Origin: Flammulina velutipes
Taxonomy: Eukaryota; Basidiomycota; Agaricomycetes; Agaricales; Physalacriaceae
Assembly (NCBI GenBank): GCA_011800155.1
Contig: JAALGH010000011.1
Coordinates: 1-64,000 of the forward strand
Reading direction: 5' to 3'
DNA: 64,000 nt
The translations under genes and the position numbers were made by a program. Position 1 is the stretch's first letter, and each line of letters starts with the position of its first letter. Of the stretch, positions 12,601-21,417 are shown one piece after another. The notes under the pieces were generated by a model. The model did not search any database, was not told the DNA's origin, and saw only the letters and a list, made by a program, of their open reading frames with translations.

Positions 12601-15136
12601 TCAAATGCTGCATGTGCACCCTCCAACTGTGTTGCGGGCCCGTTATGGTACACCTCCCTGTACCGTTCCACCTTTGTGTTATAACTGTGCCATAACTTCT
12701 GATATTTCTCTGAGAGATCTGTAAACTTGGTGTTGTGAATTTCAATCTTCTCGTCCTCGACGCGGAGCTGGTTTTGGCGTAATAAATCTAATATACACGA
12801 TAAGATTATGATAAGAGAGGAATAAATCACGTACATTGACGTCGTATGTTTCGAGACATGTTCTCTGAAGGATGCCCCGAGTAGTACGACGGTCGGATGT
12901 TATAACCCTCAATCATCTATACAATTCCGTTAGGCGCAAGTGTGTGTAAGTGCGTGTAAGCTTACCCCGAGTGAGTTCATCTTCATAACGTCAAAGTGTC
13001 GTCCTTTCTCTATACCTCCTACAAGAGTACAACACCGGCCTTCTGAGTTGACGTCGGAGTGAGACGTCTCAATGAGATTGTTGTTTCTGTCACCAGCCTT
13101 CCAGACATCTAGAGGGATTGAGCTGCGTTCCCAGCACATGGCCTCAAAGGCAAAGCTACTGGATATCTTGTTCTGTACCCAGTCTAATACATGAGGCTTA
13201 GTAGATGTCACTCCATATTGTGAGCTACGCACCCCGAGCAGGTTTTCCGCCTTTTGATTCAATCAACTCGATCGTTTCGTCCCAGCTCTCGTGCCGCAGA
13301 CAGATGAGACTACACATAAGGTTGCGAACTTCTTCTGACACAGGACATTGGCGAATGTTTCGCCTGGTGTGTATCGAGCAAAGTCTGAATATGCGATGAA
13401 GGTGGTCGTATGGTGACAGATCCGACAATAGACGTGTTCCGTCTACTAGGTCAAACCGACCTGCCCGCGTCTGAGCAAGTGATTGAAGGTAAAGTCCCAG
13501 ACCTTGAATTTTGTTAGGCTCACTAAGAAATAGATATAATCTGAAGCTTACCTTTCGCTTGGCCACCGTCCTGGTCGCCGGTCCATTGCAAAATTCCTCG
13601 TCGATCTTCTGTATCACTGGAATCCAGGTGCCTCCACTTGAGAAATTCTCCAGTATCTTCACGCACAAGTAGGTCTATTTGATTGAAGACATATTGGTGC
13701 GCTCTTGCTGTTTCGCAGTTGAGGAAAACCCGACAGAAGACTACACCTTAAAGAAGGTTAGAAGAGAAAGAGTAAAGGTGAAATGCGTACTCAGATTAGT
13801 GTCTCGGTCCCACGCGCCAACAACAAATTCGCGGAATCCTACAATCCGCTTGAATGAAATATCACTCTGCAGATATTGAGCTCGTGCGAGCCGCCGACTC
13901 CCTTCTGGGTTCATACAAATGATACACTTGAGAATATCATCGCTGTCGCCAACTTCTGGCCCCAACGTCTCCCACGAATCATGATGTACTCGAATGATCC
14001 TCTGAATGTACTGCGTGTCGACAGGATATTGCTCAGCTTGAATATTATACAGATGTTGTGCACCTGGACTAACGTTAGATTAGCCAATGAATAAAGAAGT
14101 GCTACCTTTCCAGCCTGTACCATCAGGGTAGACGTCGTTCTTTGCTTGGCGTATGTACATCCCGAGATGCCCCCGATTCGCGAGAGAGATGTGAAGGTCG
14201 CTCAGTGTCGGGCACTTGATGTTTGGGAATGAAGACCGAAGGAATGCCTTGATGATGGGATGCTGTAGGAGTCGTCGAGGAGTCAAGTCGGCAAGATCGT
14301 CACCAACCTGTGAGAACAAGTCAAACAGGATTGTTCGCACTCGTGGCGGCGTCTTGAGAGGAAGAGGGATAGGATGAGGATGTTCTCCAAGAACAATGAC
14401 AAAAATGTACGGGCAAGCGCGACGATAGGCGGGAATTGGTTCATATTTCCTAAATTTGACGCCACACTCGAGGTGCTGCATCTCTGGTTGGCATAACTCG
14501 CCAGTGTCATTGCGGTGATCAGACGCTGAAATATAAATGAGACTATTTTCACTAATAGAAAATCCCTTAACCTACGACAGTGTACGTGTCTAGAACAGCT
14601 GTTGGCAACTGTGGCGCATGCTATTAACGGACCATACCCTAATCGGTACGCGCTTTCTTCAATTTGTTCTACTTCTTCTGTGTCGCCAGTAAGAATCGCC
14701 TTAATATAGCTGGCATCCAAATAGTTCTCGTCGAGGTATTGCACGTAGTGGTCTCGGCTGGAAGTCGAATTAAAATGTTCACAGCTATGTGAGATGACGT
14801 TAATAGATGCATGCTTATAAAAGTGATCCATTTACTGAACAAATGACTTTCCTTCAAAGCTATGGTCGAAGACGACACGTCCATCGCAGCGTTGAGTTGG
14901 GTCGGTGTATCCTCGACACAGAAGGTCGTTGTGAGCGGCGACGGACTGCTGCACCTGTGACGCTGATGCATTGTTGTTGTAGTTTTTTGCATGACATCCT
15001 ACGCGCTGTATTTCCGTGATAAATGCCGCAGTTCTTGCAAAAACATCGCGAGAGGTAGATGATGTTGCCAGACGAATTTCACGGTCTGTCGCTATTCTCT
15101 GCACCACGTCAGCGCATTTCGCTTCAACATCACCCT
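9681..15136 (-). pseudogene. Transposase-like protein gene split by the palindromic element
   Basis: Spliced minus-strand exons with closing phases: 15136-14836, 14784-14576, 14525-14106, 14063-13791, 13746-13552, 13502-13233, 13183-12966, 12907-12835, 12787-12569. The last exon continues at 9760 after the inserted element and ends with TAA at 9681-9683. Seen: a Cys/His-rich N-terminal part (HCEHF...VHCPSDHRN...HLECGVKF), then SDISFKRIVGF, a DQDGGQAKGLGL stretch, CSIHTRRNI, CWERSSIPLDVWKAGD and NLIETSHSDVN, and a C-terminal coiled coil. From memory this resembles large multi-copy Agaricomycete proteins that look like MULE-type transposases; the family assignment is inference. An acceptor TTCTAG precedes 15136, so earlier exons existed; they are not found in the mobile DNA upstream. 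As it stands the protein would read a few codons into the element and stop. Confidence 0.65.
9768..12568. mobile_element. Palindromic (fold-back) element, copy 1, 2801 bp
   Basis: The left arm is 9768-10987 and the right arm 11351-12568, inverted copies of about 1.22 kb that are almost identical (a one-C indel in a G/C run was noted), around a 363 bp loop (10988-11350). Termini are CACCCTATGCTATACAG and its complement. A 7-bp duplication, CCCAACC, flanks it at 9761-9767 and 12569-12575. Each arm contains three roughly 70 bp subterminal units built on AAATCCGGACCTAGGG. Proline-rich ORFs in the arms are mirror images of each other and follow base composition; no transposase is encoded, so it must be moved in trans. 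The superfamily is unclear: hAT and KDZ elements make 8-bp duplications, Mutator about 9. Confidence 0.88.
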
Positions 15137-15218
15137 AGAAAGTTGTCATATCTAGATATCATGCTCTAGTTGTAGGGGGTAGTATTTAAATGTCTATCTC
15201 ATGTGGCAGAGCCTCTGA

Positions 15219-15844
15219 GGCGAGGTTAGGGTGTAAAAGTTAGGTTAGTCCAACTGGTTAAAATCTGTAACTCGACCTAACTTAACTGCTATCTAACTGT
15301 TCAGAAATTTAACTGGTTAGAAATTGTAACTAGTTAAGGTTAGCAGTTAGACCTTTTCCTGAAAAGTGACTAACTGGCAAATGACTGGTTATGACTGGTT
15401 ATAACCTTTTGGGGTTATGATTGACTATAACTGAGTTTAAACTGGTTAAATAAGTTATAAATCATAATTTTCCATCTGATTTAGTTAAGATCAAGTAGTT
15501 ACAAAATATTTTCAGCTATTAACATTAATATATGATCATATACAAGACAATAACTAACTGATACTTTACTTCTATCAACTAATCTTATACATTACACTTA
15601 CTTTGCTTCATATTCGACCAAAATAACTAGTTATAGCTAGTTACTAACTAGTTATAACCTAAAAAAGTTATAACTGGTCATGACTGGTTATAACTGCCCT
15701 CTCAGTAACTGGTTAGAATTTACGACTAGTTAAGGTTAGAGGTTAGAGCAAATCTGGACTTTCGACTAACTAGTTAAGGTTAGGTTAGAGTGAAAAGTAG
15801 GTCTATAACCCGACCCGACCTAACTTTTAAACCCTAGGCGAGGT
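15219..15844. mobile_element. hAT-type MITE, 610 bp, with 8-bp target duplication
   Basis: The element is 15227-15836, with terminal inverted repeats TAGGGTGTAAAAGTTAGGT and, at the other end, the complement of TAGGGTTTAAAAGTTAGGT (one mismatch). The duplication GGCGAGGT stands at 15219-15226 and 15837-15844. An 8-bp duplication with TAGGG termini is the hAT pattern. The interior is A/T-rich with many AACTAGTTATAAC and TAACTGGTTA motifs in both orientations. There is no ORF, so it is non-autonomous. Confidence 0.88.
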
Positions 15845-15885
15845 CAACAACTAATTGTCTGTCCGCTCCGGTGCGCTGGGGCAGG

Positions 15886-18468
15886 TAGCTCTAGCTGGGC
15901 TATATATGGATAGGACTATTGATGGTATTGATGGGGCCAGATGATGGGGAGCAGGGGATGAGGGAAATGTGGCACCAGGAAAATCCGGACCTAGGGATTG
16001 ATCAGAATTGATGGGGATTATTGACAGGGGTTGGGGAATAGGGATAGGAAATGTGGCACCAGGAAAATCCGGACCTAGGGATTGATGGGATTGATGGATT
16101 GATGGGCAGATAGGATGGGGGATAGGGGATGGGGGATTGATAGCAGGGTACAATTGTGGCACCAGAATAAATACTGGGCTATTGCTAGGGTATGAGGAGG
16201 GTATGAGAGGGGTGATTGTAGGTTGAAATATAGAATTCTTTCTAACTATCAGAAACATGAATGGGGATGTGGCAGCTACTGAAACCAATAATAAAACGAT
16301 GTGTGGCGCATTTTTAATCGAGGAGCACATACCTCGGATCAACCTGGGGTTGTTCTAGATGTTTTCCCCTTCGAAAATGAATGTGTGCAGCACAAAGAAC
16401 CATGTAAAACCATGAAGATTTGGCTGAGAAACAAGCCAAACATTATTGAAAATCCATCAAAAAGCACCAAAAAGGGAGCAACACTTTGCCCTCGCTTGGG
16501 GGTGACCTGAAACCACTTGTAGGTCGTCCAGACACCTTTGGGGCATTGTATATGTCACTCAGTTAGGTCCCCAGGTCAACAGAACCCTTGGATATGATCA
16601 AAATGCCAAAAACCCGGACCACACAGCTTTGGGCCACACTATCAACTTGCCATGACCTGGGAACACCTTATATTCGAAGATATATGTATATAATGCTCTA
16701 ATCATGAGTTGGATGAAGTCTGGAGTGTCAAAAATGTGGTCAAAACCTTGGATATATCCCAAATAATGTCCCCCAAGAAAGCACACATACCATCAACTTC
16801 CCCTGACCTCTAGGTCGTTCCAATGTGTTCTATTATCATTATAGATGATGTATTAACACCCCAGAGGTTCCCCCAGTTTGTCAAAATGCGAATATAAATG
16901 GTACAATAATTTATATTCCCTCCTTCTACACCAAGAACCACCACAACTATCACACATCTGAGTGGTGGACTATTGATTTTAACATCATACAATGTGTTTT
17001 TAGCCTCCCAGTATATGTCCCAGGTTGAACACCCTTCAATATAGAGCATGGACATTTGAGAATTAGTACAAAGATCATATCCTCACCATGTACCAAAGGG
17101 GTGTATCTTCGAGGTCTACCTATGACCTGGGGCCCAAGATATCATCTATATAATGTCAAATGACTATTAGAACAGTCCTAAAGATGTAGATATGCGAACC
17201 AATGGGTGTACTTGAGGAGGAAGGGTGAATAAGGGTTCACCTATTATCATGAATATTCGCATTTTGACAAACTGGGGGAACCTCTGGGATGCTAATACAT
17301 CATCTATAATGATAATAGAACACATTGGAACGACCTAGAGGTCAGGGGAAGTTGATGGTATGTGTGCTTTCTTGGGGGACATTATTTGGGATATATCCAA
17401 GGTTTTGACCACATTTTTGACACTCCAGACTTCATCCAACTCATGATTAGAGCATTATATACATATATCTTCGAATATAAAGTGTCCCCAGGTCATGGCA
17501 AGTTGATAGTGTGGCCCAAAGCTATGTGGTCCGGGTTTTTGGCATTTTGATCATATGCAAGGGTTCTGTTGACCTGGGGACCTAACTGAGTGACATATAC
17601 AATGCCCCAAAGGTGTCTGGACGACCTACAAGTGGTTTCAGGTCACCCCCAAGCGAGGGCAAAGTGCTTTTTGGTGCTTTTTGATGGATTTTCAATAATG
17701 TTTTGCTTGTTTCTCAGCCAAATCTTCGTGTTTTTACATGGTTCTTTGTGCTGCACACATCCATTTTTCAATAGGAAGACATCTAGAACAACCCCAGGTC
17801 GATCCGAGGTATGTGCTCCTCGATTAAAAATGCGCCACACATCGTTTTATTATTGGTTTCAGTAGCTGCCACATCCCCATTCATGTTTCTGATAGTTAGA
17901 AAGAATTTTATTTTTCAACCTACAATCATCCCTCCTATACCCTCCTCATACCCTGGCAATAGCCCAGTATATATCCTGGTGCCACAATTGTTCCCTGCCC
18001 CCAATCCCCCTGCCCCCATCCCTCATCCCCTCCCCCATCAATCCCATCAGTTCCCATCAATCCCTAGGTCCGAATTTTCCTGTGGCCACATTTCCCCTGC
18101 CCCCATCCCCCATCCCCTGCTCCCATCAAACCCTAGGTCCGGATTTTCCTGGTGCCACAATTGCTATCCCCATCCCCCATCCCCCTGGTCAATCAATGAC
18201 ATCAGTACCCATCAATCCCTAGGTCCGGATTTATGTGTGGCCACATTTCCCCATCCCCTGCTCCCCCTCCCCCTGTCCATCAATCCCTACATGCTCCCAT
18301 CAATTCCTATCCATATTTGGGACCCATCCCGCCCCATCCCAGCCCGCCCCAGCCCGCCAGCCAGCCATTTCTACCAGCCAAAATATAGCCCTATAGCATC
18401 GGCCAGCAACTAGTTATTTGGCCCCGCCACTAAGGCCTCTTAACTAGTTATCTGTATAGCATAGGGTG
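15886..18468. mobile_element. Palindromic (fold-back) element, copy 2, left arm truncated
   Basis: The left arm is about 15886-16892, the loop 16893-17255 (again 363 bp) and the right arm 17256-18468. The right terminus matches copy 1 (CTGTATAGCATAGGGTG), but the left arm lacks the outer 200 bp or so and begins abruptly at about 15886. The loop is in the opposite orientation to that of copy 1. The right end abuts repeat A copy 2 directly. No target duplication can be read because the left end is missing. Confidence 0.85.
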
Positions 18469-18770
18469 CGGACTCGGACCCGTTGGATCCGCGGGTCAAA
18501 GGGTCCGGGTCCGGCAAGGGTGCGGGGACAGAATTTATGTAAAATGCATGGGTACCCACCACAGGTACCCATGGATCCTTGCCTAATTAAGCCTATATAA
18601 GCCTATTTTCATGGGTACCTGTGGGTCGAGTCTCAAAAAACCCGGATCCTCCGGATCCACGGGTCAAAAGTGGAGGGTCCGGCCAAGGGTGCAGGGGCAG
18701 TGGCCGGTGACCATGGGTACCCATGCAGGGATCCGGGGGTGCACCCGCGGGTAACTCGTTGAGGTCTCTA
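18469..18770 (+). repeat. GC-rich interspersed repeat A, copy 2
   Basis: A longer copy of the 9224-9503 repeat in the same orientation, starting right at the end of the palindromic element. It shares the CATGGGTACCC, GGATCC and CCTATATAAGCCTAT segments and the 3' border GAGGTCTCTA. No clear terminal inverted repeat or target duplication was found. Confidence 0.85.
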
Positions 18771-19405
18771 TCTCCGTCCGATCGCGACTTGGGTGGTTGT
18801 TTGGTTCACGCCGGACTCCGTCCTTGACAGTTTTATGCCGTGTTAGACTGTTCTAATTAGTGTATAATGACGGTATAAGTTGGGTATAATTTTAGACCAG
18901 CGAGGTCTGAAATTAGCCAGGTCTCGTATAAATTTATACCGAGAAAAATGGTATAAAACGGTATAAACGGTATAAATTTATACCTTTTAGACACTTGTTA
19001 ACTTGCTGATGTACGGTACTTGCACTTTTCTACATTATAGATATTGTGACTTGCAGTGGGAATCAAAGGGAGGTGACAGGTATGAGCATCGGGAACTTGT
19101 GCTCCCATGCTACCTTGAGCACCCTTGCGCATACCAGTGCTACCCTTGTACTCTTCAAAGAGGGAAAGGGGAGTCACAGGAAAGGGTGAGGGTGACTCCA
19201 CGACCCCCTATGCTATTCACTAGTCAAAGGTAGAAGAAATGTACACTACTAAATATAGTACAATCACAGGTAAAACAGGTGCAGCACTTGAGTCAACACA
19301 CTGAGGAGGTCGGAAGGTGAAGACATTAGAAGATAACATGTACCAAGCGGAGACACCATACAACAACAATGAAGGGCCATGTAAACGGTTTATTAACCTC
19401 TGCAC

Positions 19406-19550
19406 GCTGCTGACTAATCCCACCCGAAAAGGAAATGTGGCGGCAAGAGACGAGAAGGATGGCGGACAAAAGGGCGCACCATCGTCTACGCTCAGAAAGA
19501 GAAATGTTACGTCCACGGTCTATGCATTTTTACCACGTGACGGCGGCGAG
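19406..19550 (+). repeat. Direct repeat unit 1 (pair with 19584-19730)
   Basis: Begins GCTGCTGACTAATC and ends with ACCACGTGACGGCGGCGAG. It is matched by the unit at 19584, with shared GGAAATGTGGCG and ACGTCCACGGTCTAT segments. Each unit carries one CACGTG E-box-like palindrome. Confidence 0.7.
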
Positions 19551-19583
19551 GCAATGCGCGTTCTTTCCGCCATCGTCTCATAA

Positions 19584-19730
19584 GCTGCTGACTAATCGCA
19601 CCCGAAAAAGGAAATGTGGCGCACTAGATGAGAAGGATGGTGGCGGCGGGTACGCACCACCGGGAAGTGAAAGGTAACGTCCACGGTCTATACATTTTGT
19701 CGCCACATCTTACCACGTGACGGCGCCGAG
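19584..19730 (+). repeat. Direct repeat unit 2 (pair with 19406-19550)
   Basis: Same block as 19406-19550, about 180 bp downstream, with scattered mismatches and an extra ATTTTGTCGCCACATC segment before the CACGTG box. Probably a local duplication. Confidence 0.7.
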
Positions 19731-19860
19731 CTGGTCGCGAGAGCAGCAAGACTACTCGCAGCAACGTCACCCCATTTCCCCGCCATTTCCTCATTCACAC
19801 AGGCGAGGGGTTGCAAAGCATTTCGTAGATACAACAACAAGATAATTACATCGTTACACA

Positions 19861-21417
19861 CTACCCGTCCAGGACAAAGAGATCATCATCCGCATCAATC
19901 GTCGTCGTCGTCGTCGTCCCCTTCGTCTCAACCCCCGCCTGCCGATCCGCAAACCTATCAACCCCCGCCTGCCGATCCGCAAACCTATCAATCCCCGCCT
20001 GCCGATCCGCAAACCTATCACTCGCAAACGCCGGCGGTCTAAAACCCGGAGGCGACAACGCCGCAAACGTCGGGTGAGGGTTCCAAAACGACGACGAAGA
20101 AGGCAACGGACTCCCGCCAAAGGACCCCGCAGTCGTCCCATACGACGACGCGCCCCATTCATGCGTCTTCGTCTCCGCCGGCCTCGCGTGTATCCTCGAA
20201 TACCCCGCCGCCAGGCCCTGCGGTAACGATACCCCCACCGGGGGGATATCAGCCGCAGCCACCGGCTGCTGCCTCTGCGGGCCGTTCGCGAGATACGAAG
20301 ACATATTAAGGCGCGTCGACGGGCTCTGCAGGAACGCTCCCGACGCATTGCTCGGGGCGAGGTTGAGGTACGCGCTCTGCGGGGGGGAAGACCACGTATG
20401 CGGTGATGACGAAAGTAACGACGAAACCGGAACGCTCCTCGATACCCCCGAGCGGCGCGCGAGTTCCTCGGCGGTGAGGAGGTCAGAAAGTGAACCGGGG
20501 AGGAACATCTCTCCATCGTCCACTGTCACCTCCTCGGGCGGAGGCGCAGCCCACCGACTCCCCGCCCAGCTCCCCGCAAAGGGGGACGAACCAGGAAGGT
20601 GATGCGAAAGCGGCAGACTGCCCCCATGCGGGAGGCTCCCCCTCGGCGGGGATCCTATCGGTCCAAAGTCCGCTGGGGGCTTCGAGGGGGAGAGGGAGGT
20701 GCGCGGGGTCGATACTGGCAGTGTCTCTTTCTCCTCCTTCTCCTCCTTCTCCTTGGGCTTGACAGCATCCGCAAAAGAAGGTTTGGAAGGGGGAGGGGGC
20801 GGGGCCGGCGCAGGCTCCTCCTCCATCTTGCGGGAGAGCCCGCTCTTCTTTCGCTCGAAATCCGTATCCTTCAGCGCGGGCGCAGGCGCGCTAGGGCTCA
20901 TCGTCGCCTTGAGGGACATCGTGATCGGGGGTCTCTTCCCTCCCCCTCCTCCCCCCGCTCCCCCTCCTCCTCCTCCCCCGCTCTTTTTCTCCCTCTCCCT
21001 CCCGCCCTTCCCCGCAGCAACCATCGCCGCCCTCTTATTCTTCCTATCCATCGCCATCCCCTGTCCAGGCAACACATGCGCCAACGCACATTTATGTCCA
21101 AACTACCCCAATCCTTCAGCACCCAACCCTCCCAAAAAAACCAAGAAACGCACCTTACAATTCCCCTTCACAAACCACGCACACACATCCTTATCACCCG
21201 TGGACGCCGTCATCGTGTGCGAGAACGGGCACGAAGCCCCAGCCGTGCATCCTCCCACTTTATAAAACTTGCATGGTACGTGCGATAGGTCCTTCGCTAC
21301 ACCCACCCCACATCAGCTACCAATCCCATCCCAAAGCCATGTAAACGACGCACCTTTTCCATTCGCATTAAGCGCAGGCCCCACCTTGTCCTTGTCCTTG
21401 CTTTCTTCAGTACTCAT
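19861..21417 (-). CDS. Two-finger CCCH zinc-finger protein
   Basis: Exons 21417-21354, 21296-21154 and 21102-19861; phases close to 482 aa. Two CCCH fingers of the form C-X7-C-X5-C-X3-H stand near the N-terminus: CKFYKVGGCTAGASCPFSH, and CAWFVKGNC completed across the intron by KFGHKCALAH. The remaining 400 or so residues are low-complexity: a Gly/Lys/Arg-rich stretch with poly-Gly, Pro/Ser-rich segments, and three tandem copies of DRFADRQAG near the C-terminus (30-bp units at about 19937-20025). Such fingers normally bind RNA; similar architecture occurs in yeast Lee1-like proteins, but the precise orthologue is not certain. The start is the first ATG in frame with the first finger, before a 57 bp intron. 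Confidence 0.85.
19935..20028 (-). repeat. Three 30-bp tandem repeats inside the CCCH gene
   Basis: Three in-frame copies of a 30 bp unit (CCTGCCGATCCGCAAACCTA core on the plus strand) encode DRFADRQAG repeats. A copy-number-variable minisatellite is likely. Confidence 0.85.

Larger units (their letters stand above)
18771..19860. other. Intergenic DNA with a TATAAA-rich patch and two direct repeats
   Basis: Between 18850 and 18990 there are repeated GGTATAAA/TTTATACC units. From 19406 a block is repeated directly (see the separate entries). No gene is recognised; the region lies 3' of the CCCH gene. Confidence 0.5.

Noticed and set aside
15837..15880. An upstream exon of the transposase-like gene reading through the MITE duplication (RQLVVDLASEAL)
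   Set aside because: The frame is open and protein-like, but no usable donor follows it before the known acceptor, so it is not included in the model.
20599..21288. A 229 aa plus-strand ORF opposite the CCCH gene
   Set aside because: Antisense to a low-complexity coding exon; Arg/Leu/Ser-rich with no domain.
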